Shown here in pieces: positions 1 to 7,624 of a DNA stretch of 64,000 nucleotides. The notes under the pieces are model-generated. The model saw only the letters and a list, made by a program, of their open reading frames with translations, ran no database searches and was not told where the DNA came from. A program made the position numbers and the translations under genes. The stretch covers positions 62,001 to 126,000 of the forward strand of contig NZ_JAAQOM010000005.1 of the NCBI RefSeq assembly GCF_011682055.1, written 5' to 3'. The first letter of the stretch is position 1, and the number at the start of each line of letters is the position of its first letter. Source of the DNA: Telluria antibiotica. Lineage in GTDB: Bacteria; Pseudomonadota; Gammaproteobacteria; Burkholderiales; Burkholderiaceae_D.

Positions 1-134
1 ACGCCGGCGCGCGCCAGAACGCATTGCACGACGCCGTGCAGGCGCTGGCGCACGGCACCGAGGAATTCGCCGCGCGGCGCATGGACAAGAGCGTGCGCAA
101 GGTATTGGCAGGTAAAGCGCTCGATCAGGTATGA
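1..134 (+). CDS. hscA: Fe-S protein assembly chaperone HscA (C-terminal fragment)
   Basis: The window opens inside a gene; only its last 43 codons are present (first full codon at 3, stop TGA at 132-134). The peptide contains NALHDAVQALAHGTEEFAAR and ends GKALDQV, which matches the C-terminal helical lid of HscA, the Hsp70-type chaperone that helps transfer Fe-S clusters from IscU. The identification rests partly on context: fdx and iscX follow directly, the usual isc order being hscB-hscA-fdx-iscX. The ATPase and most of the substrate-binding domain lie outside the window. Confidence 0.85.
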   Translation, partial: AGARQNALHDAVQALAHGTEEFAARRMDKSVRKVLAGKALDQV

Positions 135-140
135 CATCAT

Positions 141-208
141 GGTGGGCACAGGGTGCCCACCCTACGACATGTAACGGACGGCCGTAGGGTGGGCTCCCCG
201 AGCCCACC
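141..208. repeat. Paired palindromic repeat between hscA and fdx
   Basis: Two hairpins face each other. The first (141-164) has arms GGTGGGCAC/GTGCCCACC and ends in CTAC. The second (184-208) begins GTAG and has arms GGTGGGCTC-type/GAGCCCACC. Together they form an imperfect long inverted repeat with a 19-base spacer. The same core recurs at 5486, 12080, 14797, 33764 and 57669. It lies inside the isc operon, so it would be transcribed and could fold into RNA hairpins between hscA and fdx. Confidence 0.85.
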
Positions 209-241
209 AAAAGCCGGCGACAAAACACAAGAGGTCAAGAA

Positions 242-580
242 GTGCCACAAATCGTCATCCTCCCCCATCCCGTCTTCTGCCCCGAAGGCGCCGTGCTCGA
301 AGGCCAGAGCGGCAAGTCGATCTGCGACACGCTGCTCGAGAACGACATCGAGATCGAGCACGCCTGCGACCGCGTGTGCGCGTGCACGACGTGCCACGTG
401 ATCGTGCGCGAAGGCTTCGATTCGCTGAACGAGCAGGAGGAAAAGGAAGAGGACATGCTCGACAAGGCATGGGGCCTCGAGCCGAACTCGCGCCTGTCCT
501 GCCAGGCGATCATCGCCGACGAGGACCTCGTCGTCGAGATCCCGAAGTACACGATCAACCACGCAGCCGAGAATCACTGA
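242..580 (+). CDS. fdx: ISC-type [2Fe-2S] ferredoxin
   Basis: A 112-residue cytosolic ferredoxin that supplies electrons during Fe-S cluster assembly by the ISC machinery. The four expected cluster ligands are Cys42, Cys48, Cys51 and Cys87, the same numbering as in E. coli Fdx; an extra Cys46 lies inside the ligand loop. The acidic stretch around residues 64-74 (EQEEKEED) fits the surface that docks on partner proteins. It lies between hscA and iscX, the standard order. Length is typical for the family. The palindromic repeat at 141-208 separates it from hscA. Confidence 0.96.
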   Translation: MPQIVILPHPVFCPEGAVLEGQSGKSICDTLLENDIEIEHACDRVCACTTCHVIVREGFDSLNEQEEKEEDMLDKAWGLEPNSRLSCQAIIADEDLVVEIPKYTINHAAENH

Positions 581-597
581 TCACGACGGAGGATTCC

Positions 598-792
598 ATG
601 AAGTGGACCGATGTCACGGCCATCGCCGAGGCCTTGTACGAAACCTACCCGGACGTCGATCCGGCCACCGTGCGCTTCGTCGACCTGCATAACTGGGTCG
701 TCGCGCTGGACGGCTTCGACGACGACCGCACGCGTGGCGGCGAGCGCGTACTGGAAGCCATTCAGGCGGCATGGATCGATGAAGCAAAGTAA
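598..792 (+). CDS. iscX: Fe-S assembly protein IscX
   Basis: A 64-residue acidic protein starting MKWTDV, with the family signature of a winged-helix fold: ALYETYPDVDPATVRF (about residues 12-27), LHNWVV and a C-terminal IQAAWIDEAK. IscX binds IscS and iron and modulates the rate of cluster assembly. It follows fdx by 17 bases with a good GGAGG-like ribosome site (589-593). Its last codons overlap the start of the next gene (779), which points to translational coupling. A longer upstream frame exists but would overlap fdx, so this ATG is preferred. Confidence 0.94.
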   Translation: MKWTDVTAIAEALYETYPDVDPATVRFVDLHNWVVALDGFDDDRTRGGERVLEAIQAAWIDEAK

Positions 793-1642
793 AAAAGAAG
801 CCCAGACGATCTACCAGCTGGCCCCGGAAATCAAGCCGGGCCAGTCGATCGAACTGCTGAAGGAACTGCACATCCTCACGCGCGACGGGAAGCTGAACCA
901 GGACAGCCGCCGCAAGCTGAAGCAGGTGTATCACCTCGTGCAGTTCATCGAGCCTCTGCTGAAGGACGTCGGCGAAGCCGCGACCGTCGTCGACCACGGC
1001 GCCGGCAAGTCCTACCTTGGCTTCATTTTGTACGACCTGTTCTTCAAGGGACGCGAGAACGCAGGCCACATCTACGGCATCGAGACGCGCGAAGAACTCG
1101 TGCAGAAGTCGGCGGAGCTGGCCGCGCGCCTGGGCTTCCCCGGCATGTCGTTCCTGAACCTGTCCGTCGCGGAGTCGACCGAGTCCGACAAGCTTCCGCC
1201 CACGATCGACGTGGTGACGGCGCTCCACGCCTGCAACACGGCGACGGACGACGCCATCGACTTCGCGCTGAAGAAGCACGCGAAGCACATCGTGCTGGTG
1301 CCGTGCTGCCAGGCCGAAGTCGCGTCCGTGCTGCGCAAGAACAAAAGCAAGGATCTGGGCCGCAGTGCGCTCACGGAAATCTGGCGCCACCCGATCCACA
1401 CGCGCGAATTCGGCAGCCAGATCACGAACGTGCTGCGCTGCCTGCAGCTGGAGGCGCACGGCTATCAGGTCACCGTCACGGAACTGGTGGGCTGGGAGCA
1501 CTCGATGAAGAACGAGTTGATCGTCGCGACGTACAAGAACCTGCCGCGCCGCCGGCCGGCCGAGCGCCTGCAGCAGGTGCTGGCCGAAGTGGGCCTCGAA
1601 GAACTCTCCTCGCGCTTCTACACCGAACCATCGACCGTTTGA
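779..1642 (+). CDS. SAM-dependent methyltransferase, METTL25/GSTCD-like (Methyltransf_32 type)
   Basis: 287 residues from the ATG at 779, which overlaps the end of iscX by 14 bases. Residues 72-82 (DHGAGKSYLGF) form the glycine-rich SAM-binding loop. Residues 148-160 (ALHACNTATDDAI) and the following PCC at 175-177 are the pattern I know from METTL25/RRNAD1 and GSTCD-like proteins. The substrate is not evident; nucleic acid or protein are both possible. The overlap with iscX suggests co-expression with the Fe-S cluster genes, but a functional link is inference. The longer upstream frame is rejected because it would run through iscX. Confidence 0.8.
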   Translation: MKQSKKEAQTIYQLAPEIKPGQSIELLKELHILTRDGKLNQDSRRKLKQVYHLVQFIEPLLKDVGEAATVVDHGAGKSYLGFILYDLFFKGRENAGHIYGIETREELVQKSAELAARLGFPGMSFLNLSVAESTESDKLPPTIDVVTALHACNTATDDAIDFALKKHAKHIVLVPCCQAEVASVLRKNKSKDLGRSALTEIWRHPIHTREFGSQITNVLRCLQLEAHGYQVTVTELVGWEHSMKNELIVATYKNLPRRRPAERLQQVLAEVGLEELSSRFYTEPSTV

Positions 1643-1649
1643 AACTCCC

Positions 1650-2687
1650 ATGAGCGACCACCACGACCGCTGGATCGACCTGCGCAGCGACACCGTCACC
1701 CAGCCGTCCGCCGCGATGCGGGCCGCGATGGCGGCGGCGTCCGTCGGCGACGACGTCTATGGCGACGACCCCACCGTCAACCGCCTGCAGGACTACGCCG
1801 CGGAGTTGTTCGGCTTCGAAGCGGGCCTGTTCGCACCGACCGGCACGCAGACGAACCTCATCGCGCTGATGACGCATTGCGGCCGCGGCGACGAATACCT
1901 CGTCGGCCAGGAAGCGCACACGTACAAGTACGAAGGCGGCGGCGCCGCCGTGCTGGGTTCGATCCAGCCGCAGCCCATCGCGAACCAGCCGGACGGCAGC
2001 ATCGCCATCGCCGACATCGCCGCGTACATCAAGCCGGACGACATGCACTTCGCGCGCACGCGCGTGCTCGCGCTGGAAAACACGATCGGCGGGCGCGTGC
2101 TGCCGCAGGCCTACGTGAAAGCCGCGACGGACTTCGCGCATGCGCAAGGCCTCGCCACGCACCTGGACGGCGCGCGCATCTGCAATGCCGCGGTCAAGCA
2201 GGGCATCGCGCTGCGCGACGCGGCGGCCGGTTTCGATACCGTGTCCGTGTGCCTGTCGAAAGGCCTCGGCGCGCCGGTCGGCTCGGTGCTGCTTGGGCCG
2301 AAGGCGTTCATCGAGCAGGGCAAGCGCTGGCGCAAGATGCTGGGCGGCGGGATGCGCCAGGCCGGCGTCATCGCGGCCGCCGCGCATCACGCGCTGGAGC
2401 ACAATGGCGCGCGCCTCGCGGAGGACCATCAAAACGCGGCCGACTTGTCCGCGGGCCTCGCACGCATCGAGGCTTTGAAGGTCACGGCGCCGCAGACGAA
2501 CATCTTCTACGTCGAGATCCCGGAAGCCGCGTGCGCGGCCCTGCGCGACGCGCTGGCGCGCCAGGGCATCCGCGCGTCGATCGCGCCGCACACGCGCCTC
2601 GTGACGCACCTGGACGTCTCGAGCGCCGACGTGCGCACGACCGTCGCCGCATTCGAATCCTTCTTCCGCGACTGGAAAGCACAATGA
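1650..2687 (+). CDS. ltaE: Low-specificity L-threonine aldolase
   Basis: 345-residue PLP enzyme that cleaves L-threonine and L-allo-threonine to glycine and acetaldehyde. The N-terminal IDLRSDTVTQPS (residues 9-20) and GDDVYGDDPTV (33-43) are family hallmarks. Lys204 in SVCLSKGLGAPVG is the PLP-binding lysine, and HLDGAR (171-176) holds the aspartate that contacts the cofactor nitrogen. Length fits the beta-eliminating lyase family. It lies 7 bases after the methyltransferase and overlaps the next gene by ATGA, so these genes probably share a transcript. Confidence 0.94.
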   Translation: MSDHHDRWIDLRSDTVTQPSAAMRAAMAAASVGDDVYGDDPTVNRLQDYAAELFGFEAGLFAPTGTQTNLIALMTHCGRGDEYLVGQEAHTYKYEGGGAAVLGSIQPQPIANQPDGSIAIADIAAYIKPDDMHFARTRVLALENTIGGRVLPQAYVKAATDFAHAQGLATHLDGARICNAAVKQGIALRDAAAGFDTVSVCLSKGLGAPVGSVLLGPKAFIEQGKRWRKMLGGGMRQAGVIAAAAHHALEHNGARLAEDHQNAADLSAGLARIEALKVTAPQTNIFYVEIPEAACAALRDALARQGIRASIAPHTRLVTHLDVSSADVRTTVAAFESFFRDWKAQ

Positions 2688-3394
2688 GTGACGAAGGTAT
2701 CCGCCTGGCCAAGCGCGTGGCCGAGATCGTGCCGTGCTCGCGCGGCGAAGCCGAGCGCTATATCGCGGGCGGCTGGGTGACGGTCGACGGCGCCGTCGTC
2801 GAAGACCCGGCCACGCGCGTGACGCCTGCGCAAGCGGTGGCACTGCTGCCGGGCGCGCAACCCGTGGAGCCCGCGCCCGTGACGATCGTCCTGCACAAAC
2901 CGGCCGGCGTCGATGCGGCCGGCGCGCTGGCGCTGATCGCGCCGGAGACGCTGGCGGCAGGCGGCGACACGCGCTTCCTGCGCCGGCACCTGGCGCGGCT
3001 CACCGTCGTCACGCCGCTGGAGCCGGAAGCGAGCGGCCTGGTCGTGCTGAGCCAGGACTGGCGCGTGACGCGCAAGCTGGTCGAGGACGGCGCGCGCGTC
3101 GAACAGGAATACGTGGCCGAGGTGACGGGCGCCATTCAAGAGGATGGCTTGTCCCGCCTGAACGCCGGCATGCGCGTGCAGGGCAGGGCGACCGTCCCGC
3201 TGAAGGCCAGCTGGCAGAGCGAGGCGCGGCTGCGCCTGGCCGGCAAGGACGTCCGGCCGGGGCAGGTGGCCGCCATGTGCGCGGACGTCGGCTTGACCGT
3301 CAAGGCGCTGCGCCGCCTGCGCATCGGGCGCGTCGCGCTGGGCCAGTTGCCGTCCGGGCGCTGGCGCTATCTGCACGAGACCGAGCGCTTCTGA
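2684..3394 (+). CDS. RsuA/RluF-like pseudouridine synthase family protein with Glu at the catalytic Asp position
   Basis: 236 residues, starting in an ATGA overlap with ltaE. Residues 1-50 form an S4 RNA-binding domain (VPCSRGEAERYIAGGWVTVD). HKPAG (71-75) and the C-terminal LRRLRIGRVALGQLPSGRWR (209-228) are the conserved RsuA-family blocks. In active enzymes the catalytic block reads R-L-D-x-x-T/S-x-G-L; here it reads PLEPEASGL (111-119), which places Glu113 where the catalytic Asp should be. It could be an RNA-binding protein without synthase activity, or an enzyme with altered chemistry. The alignment was made by eye, although the G-L anchor is clear. Confidence 0.85.
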   Translation: MSDEGIRLAKRVAEIVPCSRGEAERYIAGGWVTVDGAVVEDPATRVTPAQAVALLPGAQPVEPAPVTIVLHKPAGVDAAGALALIAPETLAAGGDTRFLRRHLARLTVVTPLEPEASGLVVLSQDWRVTRKLVEDGARVEQEYVAEVTGAIQEDGLSRLNAGMRVQGRATVPLKASWQSEARLRLAGKDVRPGQVAAMCADVGLTVKALRRLRIGRVALGQLPSGRWRYLHETERF

Positions 3395-3434
3395 TTTGAC
3401 GGACAGGCAACGCCTGCTACAAAAGGATCGACGG

Positions 3435-4385
3435 ATGAAGATCGGTAAGCGCCTGCTGACCGTGCTGACGCTGTGGACGGGCATCGTGCGTGCCGCGGGC
3501 GTCGATCCGCTGACGATCGACGTCGACGCGCGCGACGCGCTGCGTTTCGCGCGTCTCATGCGGGATGGCGCCGTGCCGACGGCCGCTACGCTGCAGCGCG
3601 ACTATCTGGATGGGGCGGGGCCGGGCGTGAAGGTCTTCACGCCGTTACGGATCCGCGATGCACGGCATCTTGCCGCAGTCGTGGCCAGCAAGCCCGATAT
3701 CTACCGCTACGCGATCCGCGAATGCCTGCCGCAACTGCCGGCGTTGCGCGGCGACCTGCGCGCCATCTATCTCGCGTTTGCGGGCCTGCTGCCGGAACGT
3801 CCGTTGCCCGCCATCGACGTCGTCTTCGGCGCCAACAACTCGGGCGGGACGGCCGGCGACGGCAGGCAGGTGCTCGGCCTCGAGGTGCTTTGCCCGCCCG
3901 GCACGACGCCCGAGCAGTTCCGCACGACGATGCGCGGCTTCTTCGCGCACGAAACGGTGCACACGTGGCAGGCCGACGAAACGCCGGCCGCGCTGGCCGA
4001 TCTGTTGCTGAGCCAGGCGTTGCGGGAAGGCGGCGCCGATTACCTGGCGACCGTCGTCACCGGTGCGATTCCGCATCTCGATCGCGACGCCTGGGCGCGC
4101 CCGCAGGAAGCCAGGCTGTGGCAGGAATTCCAGCGCGACCGCGAGGCCATCCGCGGTAGCCGCGACGACGTGAACAAGCGGGTCGCCAGCCCCCAGTTCC
4201 GGCGCTGGTTCGCGAACTGCGGCTCCGCGCCGGCAGGGTGGCCTTGCGAGGCCGGCTACTGGATCGGCATGCGCATCGCCGCAGCCTACGTGGCGCAAGC
4301 GGCCGACAAGCGCGCCGCGATCCGCGACCTGCTCGAACTGCGCGATCCGGCCGCGATCCTCAAGGCAAGCGGCTACGGCAAATAG
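3435..4385 (+). CDS. Secreted putative zinc metalloprotease (HExxH, DUF2268-like)
   Basis: 316 residues from ATG 3435. Residues 1-21 (MKIGKRLLTVLTLWTGIVRA) look like a signal peptide, which is why this start is preferred over an in-frame upstream start at 3396. HETVH at 172-176 is an HExxH zinc-binding motif, and REGGADYLA (197-205) offers Glu198 as a third ligand in the way DUF2268-type proteins do. Four Cys residues suggest a periplasmic location. Substrate unknown. It follows the pseudouridine-synthase-like gene by 40 bases on the same strand. Confidence 0.65.
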   Translation: MKIGKRLLTVLTLWTGIVRAAGVDPLTIDVDARDALRFARLMRDGAVPTAATLQRDYLDGAGPGVKVFTPLRIRDARHLAAVVASKPDIYRYAIRECLPQLPALRGDLRAIYLAFAGLLPERPLPAIDVVFGANNSGGTAGDGRQVLGLEVLCPPGTTPEQFRTTMRGFFAHETVHTWQADETPAALADLLLSQALREGGADYLATVVTGAIPHLDRDAWARPQEARLWQEFQRDREAIRGSRDDVNKRVASPQFRRWFANCGSAPAGWPCEAGYWIGMRIAAAYVAQAADKRAAIRDLLELRDPAAILKASGYGK

Positions 4386-4396
4386 GGCGCGGCCCG

Positions 4397-4867
4397 TCAG
4401 TCGGCGGCCTTGCCCGCCGCGTCGATCAGGTTGTCGCGCAGGCGCACGATGGCCTTCTGCAGCGCGGGGAACTCTTCCGGGCTCAGGCCAGACGCGGCGA
4501 CCGTCTGCTTGCCGAATCCAAGCCCTTTTTCGCGCAGCGCGCGGCCGGCGTCCGTGAGCGAGATCCGCACGTTGCGCTCGTCTTCCTTGTCGCGTTCGCG
4601 GCGGAGGTAGCCCATCGCTTCCAGGCGCTTGAGCATCGGGGTGACGGTGCTCGGTTCCAGGAACAGCTTTTCGCTGAGGCTCTTCACTGTCTGATCGTCT
4701 TCTTCCCACAAGGCGATGATGGCCAGGTATTGCGGGTAGGTGAGGCCCAGCGCGTCCAGCACGGGCTTGTACACGCGCGAATACGCGAGGTTCGTGGAAT
4801 AGATCGCGAAGCACATGAAGTCCGCCATGCGGGCGGCCTTGGCGGGGGTGTCGTTGTCGGTTGCCAT
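4397..4867 (-). CDS. ohrR: OhrR-type organic peroxide-sensing MarR family regulator
   Basis: 156-residue winged-helix repressor. The N-terminal block FMCFAIYSTNLAYSRVYKPV carries Cys19, the peroxide-sensing cysteine of OhrR, and nearby tyrosines that contact it in the family. The wing and recognition region follow (LEPSTVTPMLKRLEAMGYLR). There is no second cysteine, so this is the one-Cys type, which is inactivated by mixed disulfide formation rather than by an intersubunit disulfide. No ohr gene is adjacent. The shared promoter region with the divergent GST-like pseudogene contains inverted repeats that could be its operators. Confidence 0.85.
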   Translation of the reverse strand: MATDNDTPAKAARMADFMCFAIYSTNLAYSRVYKPVLDALGLTYPQYLAIIALWEEDDQTVKSLSEKLFLEPSTVTPMLKRLEAMGYLRRERDKEDERNVRISLTDAGRALREKGLGFGKQTVAASGLSPEEFPALQKAIVRLRDNLIDAAGKAAD

Positions 4868-4879
4868 CGTGTCGAAAAA

Positions 4880-4961
4880 ATTATCGTGATAACCGTTATC
4901 GTACTTGAAAATCCTCGGATGCGATGCTGGTATTTGTTGTGCTAATCATTATTGCGATAAT
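4880..4961. promoter_or_regulatory. Candidate OhrR operators (inverted repeats)
   Basis: The 112-base gap between ohrR and the divergent pseudogene is AT-rich in a GC-rich genome. It contains ATTATCGTGATAAC (4880-4893), an overlapping palindrome GATAACCGTTATC (4888-4900), and ATTATTGCGATAAT (4948-4961). The first and last share the pattern ATTATyGyGATAAy. Dyads on both sides of a divergent promoter are what is expected for MarR-family autoregulation. The assignment to OhrR is by proximity only. Confidence 0.5.
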
Positions 4962-4979
4962 TAATGTGAGGAGTCACCG

Positions 4980-5489
4980 ATGAAGCCGTACGACGCCGCC
5001 ATTTCGTCCGCCGCAGCGCGTGCGCATCGCCCACGCGCTGAAAGGAATCGCGGTGGAGCGCATTCCCGTCGAGATCGTGGGTGCAAGCGCGGAAAACCGC
5101 CGGCCGGCCTGCCTGGACGTGAATCCGCAAGGGCTCGTCCCGGCGCTGCTGACGGACGACGGCGTGCTGCTGACGCAATCGCTGGCCATCGTCGAGTACC
5201 TGGACGAGGTGTATCCCGAGCCGCCGCTGCTGCCGCTCGAAGCGGCGACGCGGGCGTGGGTGCGCGCGTTCGTGCTGGCCGTGCTGGCCGAGACGCATGC
5301 GATCGTGACGCCGCGCGTCGCGATACGCCGCGCCTCGCGGACGTGTTCCTGTTTCCGCAGGCGGTGAACGCGGGACGCGTGGACTTGCCGTTGGCGCGCT
5401 GGCCGCAGCATGTGGAGGCGGTCGCGCGGCGGTTGGCCGACATACCGGCGTTTGCCGACAACGCCCAGGCCACGTTGCCGCCTCGGTAG
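4980..5489 (+). pseudogene. maiA: Degraded maleylacetoacetate isomerase / zeta-class GST
   Basis: The reading starts MKPYDA at 4980, then the family sequence continues in another frame (from about 5000: QRVRIAHALKG, then VNPQGLVPALL and QSLAIVEYLDEVYP to about 5320). The C-terminal family block (PRLADVFLFPQAVNAGRV, then LADIPAFADNAQA) is back in the first frame. So at least two frameshifts are needed. The middle of the GST C-terminal domain, about 60 residues that should include the HPLNN-like block, is missing between about 5300 and 5335. No intact protein can be made. It lies head-to-head with ohrR. A sequencing error could explain single-base shifts but not the missing segment. Confidence 0.8.
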
Positions 5490-5514
5490 GGTGGGCTCGG
5501 GGAGCCCACCCTAC
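5486..5514. repeat. Perfect palindromic repeat at the convergent gene junction
   Basis: GTAGGGTGGGCTC (5486-5498) and its exact reverse complement (5502-5514) are separated by GGG, a 13-bp perfect stem. It belongs to the family at 141, 12080, 14797, 33764 and 57669. The TAG at 5487-5489 ends the degraded GST frame, and the TAG on the other strand (5511-5513) ends the histidine kinase gene. It may act as a bidirectional transcription barrier, though there is no T-tract. Confidence 0.85.
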
Positions 5515-6821
5515 GCGAGGGTAAGACGTGCCTCTAGCCCACCCTCGGGCCGGTTGTGCAGGGTGAGCGTCCCGCCGAGACTCCCGGCCAGCTGGCGCGC
5601 GATGGCGAGCCCCAGGCCCGTGCCGCCCGTGTCGCGATTGCGCGACCCCTCGAGCCGGAAGAACGGCTCGAACACGGCTTCCAGCTGCTCGGCGGGGATG
5701 CCGGGACCGTTATCCAGCACGCGCACGAGCACCGCGCCCTGGCTGTCGCGTCCCACGACGATGGACGCGCCGCCGCCGTAGCGCAGCGCGTTGTCGACGA
5801 GGTTGCCGACGATGCGCCGCAACGCCTTCGGGCGCGTCTGCACGGGCGCGCCGATGCGGCCCTCCAGCGTCACGGCGCTGCCCGCGTCGCGGTAGTCCAG
5901 CACGAGGCTGTCGAGCTGCGCGTCGAGGTCGATGGCGCGCGCTGGCTCCCGCTCGCCGTGCATCGCGCGCGCGTAGCCGATGCCGTCCTTGACGAGGCCC
6001 TGCAATTCCTCGAGGTCTGCGCGCAGTCGCGGCTGCTGCGCCTCGTCGTCCATCAGGTCCACGCGCAGGCGCATGCGCGTGATGGGCGTCTGCAAATCGT
6101 GCGAGATCGCGGCGAGGATGCGCACGCGCTCGTCGACGTACGCGGCGATGCGGCGCTGCATGGCGTTGAACGCGCGCGCCGAGCGCAGGACTTCGGACGG
6201 CCCCCGTTCCGGCAGCTCGACTGGACGCAGGTCGGGGCCGAGCGCATCGGCCGCCTCGGCCAGGGTGCGCAGCGGGCGCACGGCCTGGCGCACGGCGAGC
6301 CAGCAGCACGCGGCGAGGATCGCCAACTGCGCCGCGAGCACGTACGGCAGCCACGGCGACAGCGGCACGCCGCGCATCGGCACGACGTCGATGGTCAAGG
6401 GCGAGCCGTCCGTCAGGCGCAGGTGCACCTGCATGCGTCCGCTGTCGCCCAGACCGTTCACGGTGAGCGGATAGCTGCGCCCGATGCCTTGCGCGATCGA
6501 CGCGGCGATCTGCGCCGACAGCTTCTCGTCGGGCATCGCGCCGATCGTCTCGCCCGGGCCGAGGATGAAACGGTAGCTGCGGCGCGCCAGCCGCGGCAGC
6601 CACGCGGGCCGCTCGGCCGCCGGCAGCAGGTCGAGCAGGGCGACGGAGCTCGCCACCTCGCGCTCCACATACCCCATCATCAGCTGCGTCGTCGCCTGGT
6701 CGCGTTCCGTGAACGTGAGCGCGACGGACAGCCCCTGCGCCAGCGCGAGCCCGGCGAACAGGATCAGCGCGAGGCGCGCATACAGGCTGCGCGGCCAGGG
6801 AACGGCCAGGCGCGTGCTCAT
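5511..6821 (-). CDS. Two-component sensor histidine kinase (EnvZ/PhoQ-like architecture)
   Basis: 436 residues. Membrane helices at about 17-37 and 157-177 flank a periplasmic domain of some 120 residues. HAMP-like region about 180-232, HisKA with phospho-accepting His241 in AAISHDLQTPITRMR, then the ATPase domain with the N box (NLVDNALRYGG), DNGPGIP and GTGLGLAIA. It starts in an ATGA overlap with the response regulator, so the two are one operon. The signal is unknown. The upstream gap is shared with a thiol-redox gene pair, which suggests envelope redox stress as a possible input. The gene ends inside the palindrome at 5486-5514. Confidence 0.93.
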   Translation of the reverse strand: MSTRLAVPWPRSLYARLALILFAGLALAQGLSVALTFTERDQATTQLMMGYVEREVASSVALLDLLPAAERPAWLPRLARRSYRFILGPGETIGAMPDEKLSAQIAASIAQGIGRSYPLTVNGLGDSGRMQVHLRLTDGSPLTIDVVPMRGVPLSPWLPYVLAAQLAILAACCWLAVRQAVRPLRTLAEAADALGPDLRPVELPERGPSEVLRSARAFNAMQRRIAAYVDERVRILAAISHDLQTPITRMRLRVDLMDDEAQQPRLRADLEELQGLVKDGIGYARAMHGEREPARAIDLDAQLDSLVLDYRDAGSAVTLEGRIGAPVQTRPKALRRIVGNLVDNALRYGGGASIVVGRDSQGAVLVRVLDNGPGIPAEQLEAVFEPFFRLEGSRNRDTGGTGLGLAIARQLAGSLGGTLTLHNRPEGGLEARLTLA

Positions 6822-7561
6822 GCGGTCCGGCCCTCGAGGATCGTCACCTCGGCCGAGAATACATAGCCTTCGTTGCGCAGGGTCTTGATGTAGCGGGGCT
6901 CGCGCGCGCCGTCGCCCAGGCGCTGGCGCAGGCGGCTCACGAGCAGGTCGATCGACCGGTCGAAGAATTCCGCGTCGTTGCCGTGCGTGAGGCCCAGCAG
7001 CTGGTCGCGCGACAGCACGCGCTGCGGGTGGTCGACGAACACGCGCAGCAGGCGGTATTCCGCGCCGCTCATCGCGACTTCGACGCCGTTCGTGTCGAGC
7101 AGGTGGCGCCCGACCGTGTCGAGGCGCCAGTCGCCGAACGCGATCAGCTTCGCGGCCTCCGTCACTTGCAGGTTCGGCGGCATCATGCGCGTGCGGCGCA
7201 GCACGGCGCGGATGCGCGCCAGCAGCTCGCGCACGGCGAACGGTTTCGGCACGTAGTCGTCCGCGCCGAGTTCCAGGCCGACGACGCGGTCGGTCTCGTC
7301 GTCGCGCGCCGTCAGCATCACGATGGGAATCGCGCGGTGTTTTCCTGCCCGTAGTTCGCGGCACAACGTGAGGCCGTCGTCGCCGGGCATCATGATGTCG
7401 AGCAGGATCAGGTCGGGCGGCGCCTGCAGCAGCGCGTTCTTCATCTCGCGGCCGTTGGCGGCCAGGGTGACGCGCAGGCCCTGCTTTTCCAGGTAGGCGC
7501 CGACCAGTTCGCGGATGCCGCGGTCGTCGTCGACGACCAGCACGTGGTCGTTATCGTTCAT
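6818..7561 (-). CDS. OmpR-family response regulator
   Basis: 247 residues. Receiver domain with the acidic pocket DDD (11-13), phosphorylation site Asp55 in LILLDIMMPG and conserved Lys106 in VPKPF. C-terminal OmpR/PhoB winged helix, with RVLSRDQLLGLTHG, FDRSIDLLVSRLRQRLGD and a final RNEGYVFSAEV. It precedes and overlaps its cognate kinase. The start at 7561 (MNDNDHVLVVDDD) is fixed by the receiver fold; longer in-frame extensions are GC-rich noise. Likely targets are the repeated ACACAT boxes directly upstream. Confidence 0.94.
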   Translation of the reverse strand: MNDNDHVLVVDDDRGIRELVGAYLEKQGLRVTLAANGREMKNALLQAPPDLILLDIMMPGDDGLTLCRELRAGKHRAIPIVMLTARDDETDRVVGLELGADDYVPKPFAVRELLARIRAVLRRTRMMPPNLQVTEAAKLIAFGDWRLDTVGRHLLDTNGVEVAMSGAEYRLLRVFVDHPQRVLSRDQLLGLTHGNDAEFFDRSIDLLVSRLRQRLGDGAREPRYIKTLRNEGYVFSAEVTILEGRTA

Positions 7562-7624
7562 GCTCGCTCCTCGGATGGTTGCGGGGCCTACTGTAGCGCG
7601 GCGCACCGGCGTCATTATGTCCGA

